In this document: positions 17,965 through 26,059 of the stretch, in pieces
How the letters are laid out: each line of letters starts with the position of its first letter
How positions within the stretch are numbered: the first letter of the stretch is position 1
Translations under genes and position numbers: made by a program
Source: Stenotrophomonas sp. WZN-1
Lineage (GTDB): Bacteria; Pseudomonadota; Gammaproteobacteria; Xanthomonadales; Xanthomonadaceae
Direction of reading: 5' to 3'
DNA: 64,000 nucleotides
Assembly: GCF_002192255.1 (NCBI RefSeq)
Contig: NZ_CP021768.1
Span: forward strand, 4,172,001-4,236,000
Notes under the pieces: model-generated
Databases searched by the model: none
Told to the model about the DNA's origin: nothing
The model's input: the letters and a program-made list of their open reading frames with translations, nothing else

Positions 17965-18126
17965 TCATTCTTCTTCGTCGTGGCCGCCCTGCTGCTGGTT
18001 CTGGTTGCGCTTCTGCTGTTCCTGCTGCTGTTGCTGCTGCTGGTCGCGGCCTCGGCCCTGCTGCTGATCCTGCTGGTTCTGCTGGCCCTGCTGCTTCTGG
18101 TTCGGGTTCTGGTTCTGCTGTGCCAT
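17965..18126 (-). CDS. 53-residue glutamine-rich disordered protein
   Basis: A very short protein made almost wholly of Gln, Asn, Arg, Lys and Gly, starting MAQQNQNPNQKQQ and ending in an acidic GGHDEEE tail. About half of its residues are Gln, including an uninterrupted run of seven. The ATG at 18126 has a good GGAG site 8 bp upstream, which argues for real translation rather than a chance repeat. There is no hydrophobic core, so it is expected to be disordered and soluble. Composition resembles hydrophilin or stress-associated low-complexity proteins, but no named family is recognised. The 270 bp upstream holds no other gene I can support. Confidence 0.65.
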   Translation of the reverse strand: MAQQNQNPNQKQQGQQNQQDQQQGRGRDQQQQQQQEQQKRNQNQQQGGHDEEE

Positions 18127-18399
18127 GTCCGATCTCCAAAGCCACTCGCGGAATGCGGTGGACGGGACCATCGTCTGCAGCGAATGGTTAATCACGCGTG
18201 GGTGGGCGGCTACATCTGTGTGTACGCCTGTGAATGAACGCGCAGAAGTCCTTGTGGCACAAGCAGCTGAAGGATTCATGCGGGTTCGGCATGTGTTCAT
18301 GCCATCGCTGGCGTTGCACGCATTCATGGTGTTCGCAGCCGGAAACACGCGCTGAACGAGGTTGGCTTCCCGGCTCACGCAGGGACGCCAACGCTGCAT

Positions 18400-19824
18400 T
18401 CAGGGCATCACCGGTGGCACATACGCCAGGGTCATGCCCAGCAGCCACAGCAGGCCCAGCACCAGCGGGATGTGCACCAGCAGCTGGATGAAGGTGAAGC
18501 CCACGATGTCGCGTGCCTTCAGCCCCAGCACGCCCAGCAACGGCAGCATCCAGAACGGATTGATCAGGTTTGGCAGCGCTTCGGCCGCGTTGTAGACCTG
18601 AACCGCCCAGCCCAGGTGCGCCTTCAGTTCGTTGGCAGCCTGCATCACGTACGGCGCCTCGATGATCCACTTGCCGCCACCGGACGGCACGAAGAAGCCC
18701 AGCACCGCCGAATAGACGCCCATCACCAGCGCGAACGAATCGGTGCTGGCCACGTGTACGAACAGGCTCGACAGCCGGTGCGCCAGGGTCTGCCCGTCAC
18801 CACCGGCGGCGTGGGTGAGGATCATCGCGATGCCACCGTACAGCGGGAACTGGATCAGCACGCCGGTGGTGCTGGGCACCGCCTTGGCCACCGCGTTGAG
18901 GAAACTGCGCGGGCGCCAATGCAGCAGCAGGCCCAGCGAAATGAACAGGAAGTTGTAGGTGTTGAGGTTGGCGATCGCCGTGATCACCGGCTTGTTGGCG
19001 AACTCGTTGAACAGCCAGCCGAACGCCAGCAGCGAGAGCAGCACGGTCAGCAGCGGGCTGTACTCCAGCCATTCGCCTGGGCGCGTGCGTCGCTGCAGCG
19101 GTTCCGGCTCGGCCTGTGCAGCGCCAGGGAACTCCTCGGCGGTGCGGGCGCTGCCGGCGGCGGGTGCGGTCAGCCAGGCGATCAGCAGCGAGACCAGGAT
19201 CAGTACCGAGGTCAGCGCGATCGACTGCCACAGGAAGATGGTTTCGGTGAACGGCAATACGCCGGTGATCTCCACCAGCCCCGGCGGCATGCTGGCCGGG
19301 TTGGCCTGCAGCTGTGCGGCCGACGAACTCAGCCCCATCGCCCACACCGCACCCAGGCCAAGATACGCCGACGCACCGGCCGCGCGGTAGTCCATGCGCA
19401 GTTCGGTACGGCGGGCCAGCGCGCGCACCAGCAGGCCGCCGAACACCAGCGAGAAACCCCAGCTGAGCAGCGAGGCCAACATGCTGACCAGGCCCACGTA
19501 CACCACCGCGCCACGACCGGTGCGCGGCACCCGGGCCAGGAAGTCGATGAAGCGTGCGACCACCGGCGCGGTCGCCACCGCGTAGCCACCGATGACCACG
19601 AAGGCCATCTGCATGGTGAAGGGAATCAGGCTCCAGAAGCCGTCGCCGAAGGCGCTGGCGGTGGCCTGCGGAGTCGAGCCGAAGCCCATCGCGGCCAGTG
19701 CGACGATGACCACGCCCAGCACCGCGAACACGTACGCGTCGGGGAACCACTTTTCCGCCCAGGCGGCCGAGCGCAATGCTGCGCGCGCCATCCAGCCGTC
19801 CTGTACTGCTGCCGTCGAGGCCAT
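18400..19824 (-). CDS. atoE: short-chain fatty acid transporter (AtoE/TIGR00366 type)
   Basis: 474 residues, almost wholly membrane-spanning with about 12 helices. Features shared with the AtoE family are the N-terminal EKWFPDAYVFAVLGVVIV, the internal LLSWGFSLVFGGLLVRALAR segment, and FFVPSGGGKWIIEAPYVM near the C-terminus. It is expected to move short-chain fatty acids such as acetoacetate or butyrate across the inner membrane. The ATG at 19824 has a strong GGGAGGG site. No ato degradation genes are next to it, so the substrate is assigned by family only. Confidence 0.88.
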   Translation of the reverse strand: MASTAAVQDGWMARAALRSAAWAEKWFPDAYVFAVLGVVIVALAAMGFGSTPQATASAFGDGFWSLIPFTMQMAFVVIGGYAVATAPVVARFIDFLARVPRTGRGAVVYVGLVSMLASLLSWGFSLVFGGLLVRALARRTELRMDYRAAGASAYLGLGAVWAMGLSSSAAQLQANPASMPPGLVEITGVLPFTETIFLWQSIALTSVLILVSLLIAWLTAPAAGSARTAEEFPGAAQAEPEPLQRRTRPGEWLEYSPLLTVLLSLLAFGWLFNEFANKPVITAIANLNTYNFLFISLGLLLHWRPRSFLNAVAKAVPSTTGVLIQFPLYGGIAMILTHAAGGDGQTLAHRLSSLFVHVASTDSFALVMGVYSAVLGFFVPSGGGKWIIEAPYVMQAANELKAHLGWAVQVYNAAEALPNLINPFWMLPLLGVLGLKARDIVGFTFIQLLVHIPLVLGLLWLLGMTLAYVPPVMP

Positions 19825-19909
19825 CGCCTACCCTCCCAGGTTCGATGGACCGATTCTGGGCGGTGGGGTGCGGGCTGTCAGCCACCTATTGGTCGTAGGC
19901 GGGAGGACG

Positions 19910-19978
19910 GTAGTGCCGGCCGCTGGCCGGCAATCTCGGGACCGCATACGGCTGCAGCCGGCCAGCGGCCGGCTCTAC
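19910..19978. repeat. inverted pair of SMAG repeats
   Basis: GTAGTGCCGGCC-GCT-GGCCGGCA at 19910-19932 faces a reversed copy, GCCGGCCAGCGGCCGGCTCTAC, at 19957-19978. GTAG marks the outer end of each unit. The pair occupies the gap between the transporter start and the ubiA stop. Confidence 0.85.
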
Positions 19979-19992
19979 CAGACCCCGGGCGA

Positions 19993-20886
19993 TCAGCGCA
20001 GCGCCAGGTCCACGGCGATGCCGGCAAACAGCGCAGCGCCCACCCAGTTGTTGTGCAGGAACGCCTTGAAGCACGGGCCGCGTTCGCGGTGGCGGCAGAT
20101 CCAGAACTCGTACACCACCAGCGCGGTAGCCACGGCCACGCCGGCCAGGTAGTACCCGCCCAGCCCGCCGCGCACGCCGACCAGCGCCATCGTGGCCAGG
20201 AACAGCGCGTACAGCACGCCCTGGATGACCAGGTCGAGATCACCGAACAGGATCGCGGTGGAGTGCGAGCCCATCTTCAGGTCGTCCTCGCGGTCGACCA
20301 TGGCATACCAGGTATCGTAAGCGGTGGACCACAGGATGTTGCCGGCATACAGCAGCCAGCCCAGCATCGGCACCTCGCCCTGCACGGCGGCGAACGCCAT
20401 CGGGATGCCCCAACCGAACGACATGCCCAGGTAAACCTGCGGCAGATGGGTGTAGCGCTTCAGGTAGGGGTAGCTGGCGGCCAGGAACACGCCGATGAAG
20501 CTCAGGCCGATGGTCAGCCCGTTCATGGTCAGCACCAGGCCGAATGCCACCAGCATCAACACCGCGAACAACACCAGCGCAGCGCGGCCACTGATCGCAC
20601 CGGTGGCCAGCGGACGCGCCTTGGTGCGCTCCACATGCGGGTCAAGCCAGCGGTCGGCGTAGTCGTTGATGACGCAACCGGCCGAGCGGGTCAGCCACAC
20701 GCCGGCGGTGAACACGAACAGCGTCCACAGCGGCGGCAGGCCGCCCGCGGCCAGCCACAACGCCCACCAGGTGGGCCACAGCAGCAGCAGCGTGCCGATC
20801 GGGCGATCAGCGCGCATCAGACTCCAGTAATGCCGCCAACGCGGCGTCGCCGGCGACTGCGGCGAAGTGAGGGGGGTATCAGCCAT
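19993..20886 (-). CDS. ubiA: 4-hydroxybenzoate octaprenyltransferase
   Basis: Integral membrane prenyltransferase that attaches the polyprenyl chain to 4-hydroxybenzoate in ubiquinone synthesis. The 297-residue length is typical. The first Asp-rich motif reads [19 protein letters not shown] and the second [17 protein letters not shown]; both bind the magnesium-diphosphate of the prenyl donor. About eight to nine membrane helices are visible. The ATG at 20886 lies about 150 bp from the tRNA-Arg gene on the opposite strand. Confidence 0.96.
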   Translation of the reverse strand: MADTPLTSPQSPATPRWRHYWSLMRADRPIGTLLLLWPTWWALWLAAGGLPPLWTLFVFTAGVWLTRSAGCVINDYADRWLDPHVERTKARPLATGAISGRAALVLFAVLMLVAFGLVLTMNGLTIGLSFIGVFLAASYPYLKRYTHLPQVYLGMSFGWGIPMAFAAVQGEVPMLGWLLYAGNILWSTAYDTWYAMVDREDDLKMGSHSTAILFGDLDLVIQGVLYALFLATMALVGVRGGLGGYYLAGVAVATALVVYEFWICRHRERGPCFKAFLHNNWVGAALFAGIAVDLALR

Positions 20887-21035
20887 GGCGATAGGATACT
20901 CCTGCCCCTCTGGCAGGGCTTTGCCCGTGGGGGGAGATTTGTTCGGCGAAACTGGATAGAATGCCGGTCCCGCACCGCTTCATGGCGCTGCGATGCCCGC
21001 CCCGGCACTGGCCGACGGCGCGGCGGTTCTACAAC

Positions 21036-21112
21036 GCGCCCGTAGCTCAGCCGGATAGAGTAGTGGCTTCCGAAGCCATTGGTCGGGGGTTCGAATCCCT
21101 CCGGGCGCGCCA
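21036..21112 (+). tRNA. tRNA-Arg (anticodon CCG)
   Basis: A complete 77-nt cloverleaf. Acceptor arm GCGCCCG pairs with CGGGCGC, the D-arm is GCTCAGCCGGATAGAGT, the anticodon loop TTCCGAA has CCG in the middle, and the T-arm is GGGGGTTCGAATCCCTC. The CCA end is encoded. It lies between ubiA (opposite strand) and an AraC-type gene; no integrase or attachment-site duplication was seen beside it. Confidence 0.97.
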
Positions 21113-21184
21113 TCTCCCCCTGTGTTGCCTGCACGCCGCCAGCCCGCGCTGGACGTTGCCGCGCGCTTCATCAACACTGCGCGC

Positions 21185-22315
21185 ATGACGCCACCGGATC
21201 TGCTGCAGCTGGCGGCAGGCGCTGCGATTCTGGGCCTGGCCGCCTTGTCCACCGGAGTGAGCTTCGGCCGCGCTCGGCATGGCAGCCACCTGCTCACCAT
21301 CTTCTTCGCCTGTTTCGCCGCCGCCAATCTGTTCGGACTGGTGCTGTTGGGTGGCCAGGCCTGGCTGTCGGCCGACGCGGTGCGCTGGCTGCGGGCCATC
21401 GAGGTGCCGCTGGTCTATCTGCTCGGTCCGCTGCTGTATGGCCATGCGCGTGCGCTGCTGTCGCCCGCACCGGGCCACACTTCGTTGCTGCCGCTCGCGC
21501 ATCTGCTGCCGGCCATGCTCGCGTTCGTCATTTCCCTGTTGAACGCCGTTGCGCCTTTCGACGTCTCGCCGCTGGGCAAGGCGCTGTTCCAGCTCAGCTT
21601 CCATGGCTGGCTGCTGCAGGGCGCGCCCTACCTGCTGGCCACGCTGTGGCTGTCGCTGCGTACGTCTTCGGCCCCGCGCGGAACCGCCATCCAACGCAGC
21701 GGGCTGCGCGGGCTGGCGATCGTGATGACAGGCTGCTGGCTTGCCAGCGCGATGAACCGGTGGCCGCCGGACGCCGCTCCGCTGCTGGCCAGCATCGGGC
21801 TCAGCCTGCTGACCACCGCCGGCATGTATCTGCTGGCCTGCTGCGTGGTGCGGCAGCAGCTGCGCGCGCCTGTGAGTGCCGCCGCACCGGGCGCGGGGAA
21901 TCTCATCCCCGCGCCCATCGAGGACGTCGCCGTCGCACGCTACGAGCGCTCGGGCATCGACGCAGCGCAGTGCGCGGCCATCGCCAGCGCGCTGACCGCA
22001 TTGATGCAGGACGAACGCCTGCATGAGGCCCCGGGGCTCGATCTCCAGGGCTTGAGCCAGCACAGCGGCTGGTCACCCAACCAGGTCTCGCAGGCGCTCA
22101 ACCAGGGCCTGGGCCAGAGCTTCTCCGAGTTCGTGACCGGTTTCCGCATCACGGCCGCGAAGTCCTTCCTCTCCGACCCCGCCGACCCACGCAGCGTGCT
22201 GGACATCGGCCTGGCCGCCGGCTTCGGCAGCAAGTCCACCTTCAACAGCGCATTCAAGCGCGCCACCGGGCAGACGCCGAGCGAGTACCGCCGCAGCCGC
22301 GCCACCTCCGGCTGA
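21185..22315 (+). CDS. AraC-family regulator with membrane-embedded sensor domain
   Basis: 376 residues. The N-terminal two thirds holds about seven hydrophobic helices (from LLQLAAGAAILGLAALSTG to TTAGMYLLACCVVRQQL, about residues 5-225). The C-terminal part (about 265-376) is an AraC DNA-binding domain with LSQHSGWSPNQVSQALNQ and AAGFGSKSTFNSAFKRATG. Direct signalling from the membrane to DNA is inferred. ATG 21185 has a poor ribosome site but gives the best start for the first helix. The retropepsin/PDZ gene begins 82 bp downstream on the same strand and may be its target. Confidence 0.85.
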   Translation: MTPPDLLQLAAGAAILGLAALSTGVSFGRARHGSHLLTIFFACFAAANLFGLVLLGGQAWLSADAVRWLRAIEVPLVYLLGPLLYGHARALLSPAPGHTSLLPLAHLLPAMLAFVISLLNAVAPFDVSPLGKALFQLSFHGWLLQGAPYLLATLWLSLRTSSAPRGTAIQRSGLRGLAIVMTGCWLASAMNRWPPDAAPLLASIGLSLLTTAGMYLLACCVVRQQLRAPVSAAAPGAGNLIPAPIEDVAVARYERSGIDAAQCAAIASALTALMQDERLHEAPGLDLQGLSQHSGWSPNQVSQALNQGLGQSFSEFVTGFRITAAKSFLSDPADPRSVLDIGLAAGFGSKSTFNSAFKRATGQTPSEYRRSRATSG

Positions 22316-22397
22316 ACGTCCAATCCTTCACGCCCGGTCGAACGGCGCCCGCCGCTGCGTTGCCATCAGCGCTCGACCCGATGAACAAGGTGATGCG

Positions 22398-24275
22398 ATG
22401 CGATGGCAACGGATGATGTTCGGCCTGCTGTGGATGCTGGCGGTTCCTGTGCAGGCTGCGGTAGGGGATGCGGCGAGCGTGCTGGCCCGGGCCCGTGCAG
22501 CCAGTGGCGGCGAGCCGTGGCTGTCGGTACAGCGCCTGCAGGCTGAGGGCGAGCAGTCGCTCGGTGGCTTGCAGGGCCGCTGGCAGCTCAACCAGGACCT
22601 GCACGCCGGGCGCTATGCCGAACAGGCCCAGCTGGGAGCCTTCGCCGTCGCCCAAGGGTTCGACGGCCAGCGGTCCTGGCGGCGTGACTACGGCGGCGAG
22701 GTCGGCCTACTGGACGGCACCGTGCCACGCCGCACCGCGCACACTCAGGCGTGGCTGGCCACCCGCGCCTACTGGTCCAGCGCCTATCCGGCCTCGCGCT
22801 TTGCAGGCCCACGCACCGAGGGCCACGACGGGAAGCGCTATGACGTGCTGGCGACGACGCCGGATGGCGCGGACCCGATCGAACTCTGGTTCGACACCCG
22901 CAGTGGCCTGCTCGGCCGGGTGGTCATCGCCTCCGCGCGCACACCCACCGCCACCACGCTGGAAGACTACCGGGCGGTCGATGGCCTGCTGCTGCCCCAT
23001 CGCATCATCACCGATACGCTCGATGCCCAGGGCCGTGCTGATCCGCGACTGCGCAGCGACGTGCAGGTGCAGCGCTACCGGGTGGATTTCCCCGTGCCGG
23101 ATGTACTGTATGCACCACCAGCGATGGCCGACGACAGCTACATCGAGGATGCCAGCGGCACCACCCGCGTCCCGTTCGACCTGATCAACAACCATGTCTA
23201 CATCGAGGCCGAGGTGGACGGCCAGCCGGCGCGCTTCCTGGTGGACACCGGCGCCATCAACCTGCTGACACCGATCGCCGCCAAACGCCTGGGGCTGACC
23301 ACAGCGGGCCGCCTGAGCGTGCATGGTGCCGGCGACAACGCCAGCGACCTGGGCCTGGCGCAGGCCCGCCACCTGCGCATCGGTGGCGCGCACCTTGCAA
23401 ACCCGGTATTCCACATCATCGACCTCGGCCAGCAGATCAACTCGATGGGCGTGCCACACGATGGCTTCATCGGCTACGAGACCTTCCTGCGCTTCGTCAC
23501 CACCTTCGACTACGGCGCGCGCGTGCTCAGCTTCACCCGACCGGGCCACTACCAGCCACCCGCCAACGCGGTGGTGCTGCCGTTCGAACAGGATGACCGC
23601 GCACCGGTACTGAATGGCGAACTGGACGGCATCCCGCTGCGCTTGTGGCTGGACACCGGCTCACGCAACTCGCTGAGCCTGAGCAGCCCGTTCGTGCGTA
23701 CCCATGGTCTGTTGGAGAAGTACCACGCCAGCGAGGAAGCGGTACTTGGATGGGGCCTCGGTGGCCCGGGCCGCGCGCGACCGGCCCGGCTTGGTGTGCT
23801 GCGCATGGGCAGCATCGAGGTCACCGGCCTGGTCGGTGACCTGTCCAGCACGGACAAGGGTGCGCTGGCCCTGGCCGACTACGGTGCGATCCTGGGTGGC
23901 GGCGTGCTGCGGCGCTTTTCCATGGGCATCGACTACGAAGCCAAGCGTCTGTACCTGGTGCCCAACGCTGAAAGCACGCAGGCCGATGCCTTCGACCGCA
24001 GCGGATTGTGGCTGCAGGCCGAGGACGGTGCACTGCGTGTGGCCGATGTGGCGTCGTCCAGCGCTGGTGCACGCGCGGGGCTGCACAGGGATGATCGCAT
24101 TGTCATGATTTCAGGCGAGCCGATTGCCACGCGGAAGCTGGCGGACTGGCGTGCGCTGCTGCGTGAGCGCCCGGTTGGGACGCGCGTGGGCATCCGTTAT
24201 CTGCGCGATGGCCGGCAGGTGGATACCGAGCTGGTGCTGGCGGACCGGGTGGCTGCGGGATGGCGTGCCGATTGA
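22398..24275 (+). CDS. exported retropepsin-like aspartic protease with C-terminal PDZ domain
   Basis: 625 residues. A signal peptide (MMFGLLWMLAVPVQA) precedes a LolA-like N-terminal region of about 230 residues. Two retropepsin-type halves follow, each with a catalytic motif: FLVDTGAINLL (Asp about 283) and LWLDTGSRNSL (Asp about 419). A PDZ domain closes the protein (about 545-620; AGLHRDDRIVMISGEPI). Periplasmic peptide hydrolysis is likely. The last 55 bp of the gene (24222-24276) are repeated almost exactly at 24837-24891, beyond an unrelated membrane-protein gene, so a duplication or insertion has occurred at its 3' end. Confidence 0.87.
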   Translation: MRWQRMMFGLLWMLAVPVQAAVGDAASVLARARAASGGEPWLSVQRLQAEGEQSLGGLQGRWQLNQDLHAGRYAEQAQLGAFAVAQGFDGQRSWRRDYGGEVGLLDGTVPRRTAHTQAWLATRAYWSSAYPASRFAGPRTEGHDGKRYDVLATTPDGADPIELWFDTRSGLLGRVVIASARTPTATTLEDYRAVDGLLLPHRIITDTLDAQGRADPRLRSDVQVQRYRVDFPVPDVLYAPPAMADDSYIEDASGTTRVPFDLINNHVYIEAEVDGQPARFLVDTGAINLLTPIAAKRLGLTTAGRLSVHGAGDNASDLGLAQARHLRIGGAHLANPVFHIIDLGQQINSMGVPHDGFIGYETFLRFVTTFDYGARVLSFTRPGHYQPPANAVVLPFEQDDRAPVLNGELDGIPLRLWLDTGSRNSLSLSSPFVRTHGLLEKYHASEEAVLGWGLGGPGRARPARLGVLRMGSIEVTGLVGDLSSTDKGALALADYGAILGGGVLRRFSMGIDYEAKRLYLVPNAESTQADAFDRSGLWLQAEDGALRVADVASSSAGARAGLHRDDRIVMISGEPIATRKLADWRALLRERPVGTRVGIRYLRDGRQVDTELVLADRVAAGWRAD

Positions 24276-24276
24276 G
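24222..24276 (+). repeat. 55-bp direct repeat, copy 1 (end of protease gene)
   Basis: The 3' terminal codons of the protease gene, from GATACCGAGCTGG through the stop TGA. It matches 24837-24891 with three mismatches over 55 bp, 615 bp apart. It is part of a functional gene here. Confidence 0.9.
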
Positions 24277-24300
24277 TCAGTACTGGCGCTATCCCTGCGG

Positions 24301-24328
24301 AGCACCCGCCACTCACGTGGCGGATGCT
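24301..24328. terminator. hairpin after the protease gene
   Basis: AGCAcCCGCCAC-TCAC-GTGGCGGaTGCT: 12-nt arms with one mismatch, 25 bp past the stop codon and between convergent genes. No T-run is visible, so it may be a weak or Rho-assisted terminator. Confidence 0.55.
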
Positions 24329-24352
24329 CACGCACCACAAAGGCAGTGCCAA

Positions 24353-24817
24353 CTATTTGTCTCTTAAGAAGTTCCTCGGCCGAGCGCCAAGTCTGATGAT
24401 TTTTCGCGCGGCACCAAGATAGAAGTCACTGAATACAAATGAGAAGGCGGCAGCTGTATAGAAAACAAGTAGTGCCCCAGGAATGGGAATCGCGCGAACG
24501 AAGCTATCGCATTCGAGGTTGCGGGCGACCAGCAACCCAATCATGAACATCTCGGCCAGGAAAGCCATGGCGAACGCGAATCGCACTCGCCTAACCTCAA
24601 CCGACAGAATTCCCCTTCTCGCCAGTTCGAACTTGGAATACACAAACAGCACCAGCAATGCCACAAAAAGAGCAAACATAACTGATGGAGAGTATCCAAC
24701 GACTGGACAACCCATACTCATCATGGACGCAATCAGCGCGCAGCAGATCGCCAACGCTCCAACTGCAGCTGCGCCCTTCATGCACCTTATGAAGATCAGT
24801 TCGCCGGACATTGGCAT
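24353..24817 (-). CDS. four-helix membrane protein, unknown, in A/T-richer DNA
   Basis: 154 residues from ATG 24817 (a second ATG two codons later is possible). Four hydrophobic segments are seen: about 15-33, 42-62, 80-98 and 110-130. A basic C-terminal tail (KIIRLGARPRNFLRDK) follows, and two Cys lie in the first third. Codon use is clearly less GC-biased than in neighbours, a sign of transfer. The gene is bracketed by a 55-bp direct repeat derived from the neighbouring protease gene. Its place downstream of an Rhs gene, among other small membrane and lipoprotein genes, fits an orphan immunity protein, but this is inference; no family was recognised. Confidence 0.65.
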   Translation of the reverse strand: MPMSGELIFIRCMKGAAAVGALAICCALIASMMSMGCPVVGYSPSVMFALFVALLVLFVYSKFELARRGILSVEVRRVRFAFAMAFLAEMFMIGLLVARNLECDSFVRAIPIPGALLVFYTAAAFSFVFSDFYLGAARKIIRLGARPRNFLRDK

Positions 24818-24836
24818 TTATTGTAGTTTGACCTCA

Positions 24837-24891
24837 GATACCGAGCTGGCGCTGGCGGACCGGGTGGCTGCGGGATGGCCTGCCAATTGAG
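24837..24891 (+). pseudogene. 55-bp remnant of protease 3' end (direct repeat, copy 2)
   Basis: Encodes DTELALADRVAAGWPAN and a stop, nearly the same as the last codons of the 22398 gene. It has no start or upstream coding sequence, so it is a detached 3' fragment. The sequence after it again forms a GGCACCCGC...GCGGGTGCC hairpin (24911-24938), as after copy 1, suggesting the copied unit once included the downstream hairpin. Confidence 0.85.
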
Positions 24892-24910
24892 CTCGCACTG
24901 CCCGCTGTGG

Positions 24911-24938
24911 GGCACCCGCTGCGCATGCGGCGGGTGCC
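24911..24938. terminator. hairpin after the protease remnant
   Basis: GGCACCCGC and GCGGGTGCC arms enclose a 10-nt loop that is itself palindromic (GCGCATGCG). It is analogous in place and partly in sequence to the hairpin at 24301-24328, and lies 44 bp past the stop of the leftward lipoprotein gene. Confidence 0.5.
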
Positions 24939-24981
24939 ACTGAACGAGGGTGACCGTGAATCTCGCACACCGGCGGGAGCG

Positions 24982-25431
24982 TCAGGGAATGAACGACGCG
25001 GAGCGATGCTCGCAACCGGCTGTATCCCGTACCACGATGGAGTACTCCGCCTCCGCGCTGGATTGGCCGGGCAGGAACACGCCATCACCATCGAACAGAA
25101 CGCTCTGCTGTTCACCCGGCGCGATCGACAGCCCGATCGCTCCCGGTGTGATTTCCTCAAGGATCACGTTGTAAGGCCGCCAGGCATCCTCGCCTGCACG
25201 TCTCATCTCTGCGCGAGCGGTCCTTGAGTTCAACCTGCGTCTTTCATCCACCCACAGCTGAAGTGGCTGATCAGCGTTGTGGGTGATCTGGAAGCGCCCG
25301 TAGGTCAACCCGTCGACTCTCTCGGTGCCAACATAGGTGAAATATGCCGGCGGACACTTCGTGGTGCGGTTCGGATGCGCCGCACAGGATGTCAGTGCAA
25401 CCACGAGGCAAAAGGCAGTCAGGCGCTTCAT
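24982..25431 (-). CDS. small lipoprotein, unknown function (possible orphan immunity gene)
   Basis: 149 residues from ATG 25431. The signal MKRLTAFCLVVALTSCAAHP ends in a lipobox with LTSC. The mature domain is beta-rich, and a second-half disulfide (Cys in KCPPAYFTY with Cys in DTAGCEHRS) is possible. Its start overlaps the stop of the upstream membrane-protein gene as ATGA. It lies in the less GC-rich stretch that trails the Rhs gene on the same strand. No family recognised; an Rhs-associated immunity role is inferred from position and lipoprotein form only. Confidence 0.7.
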   Translation of the reverse strand: MKRLTAFCLVVALTSCAAHPNRTTKCPPAYFTYVGTERVDGLTYGRFQITHNADQPLQLWVDERRRLNSRTARAEMRRAGEDAWRPYNVILEEITPGAIGLSIAPGEQQSVLFDGDGVFLPGQSSAEAEYSIVVRDTAGCEHRSASFIP

Positions 25432-25925
25432 GGGTTCGAGGCCTGATGTGGGTTGTTGTCGCGGCGGCATGCGGCGGTGAGGGCAACCAGCACTACGCCC
25501 CAGAGCGGCGTGAGCAGCACGACGCTCATCACCATCAGCGAAACCGGTACCTGCCAGAGCAGCGATGACCTGAACCCGCTGAATCTATAGGCTTCCAGTG
25601 CAAGCACCACGACCTGGGCCAGAAGGCCAGCGAGCAACCCCAAGCCAGCCCCCTTGGCAAGCCGCCTGATCGTCAGGCGATCAGCGGCGGGAACCCGTGC
25701 GCCAATTCCCAGCAACAGAAGGCTGACGGCATACAGCCAGAAGAAAACTTGATGTGAGTCGAAGGCGTAAAGCGCCCTGCCCACAAAGTGCAGGAACAGC
25801 CAGAGCGCTCCACACGACACCGCGTAGGCCAACCCGTACCGAAGAATCTGCCTGGCTTTCATCTTGTACCTCTCCGAGGCGTACAGGCCGATCGCGTACT
25901 TTTGTGGAGGAGTGCGGGAGCTCAT
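25428..25925 (-). CDS. small four-helix membrane protein, unknown function
   Basis: 165 residues from ATG 25925, which has a strong AGGAGG site 8 bp upstream. A later ATG at 25862 with AGAGG is a fair alternative and would remove a polar leader. Hydrophobic segments lie at about 35-50, 60-75, 95-115 and 130-150, and the C-terminal tail is polar (RRDNNPHQASNP). It is coupled by ATGA to the lipoprotein gene downstream and by another ATGA to a 45-codon frame upstream. Function is unknown. Its place in a chain of overlapping small genes behind an Rhs gene suggests toxin immunity or a decayed toxin-immunity array. Confidence 0.65.
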   Translation of the reverse strand: MSSRTPPQKYAIGLYASERYKMKARQILRYGLAYAVSCGALWLFLHFVGRALYAFDSHQVFFWLYAVSLLLLGIGARVPAADRLTIRRLAKGAGLGLLAGLLAQVVVLALEAYRFSGFRSSLLWQVPVSLMVMSVVLLTPLWGVVLVALTAACRRDNNPHQASNP

Positions 25926-26059
25926 GCACCTTGCCTCCTGCTTGGCGGCCTACTCACGCAGCCCATCGCGCAGCGCTCGAGAGTACCTGCCTGCCCGAAG
26001 TCACTGTCGACACCGAACCGGGAAAGCAGTTCGCTGAGTACAGGATCCATGATGTTCAT
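25922..26059 (-). CDS. possible 45-residue peptide or gene remnant
   Basis: A short frame (MNIMDPVLSELLSRFG at the start, ending SRRQGA) whose TGA overlaps the start of the membrane-protein gene as ATGA. The same frame stays open for about 25 more codons upstream without a start, so this may be the 3' end of a truncated gene rather than a complete small gene. No good ribosome site precedes its ATG. It contains two Cys (ERCAMGCVS). Confidence 0.35.
   Translation of the reverse strand: MNIMDPVLSELLSRFGVDSDFGQAGTLERCAMGCVSRPPSRRQGA

Noticed and set aside
21036..21112. tRNA-Arg as the attachment site of an integrated element
   Set aside because: No integrase and no repeated tRNA 3' end were found nearby; the Rhs island begins 3 kb away behind ordinary genes.
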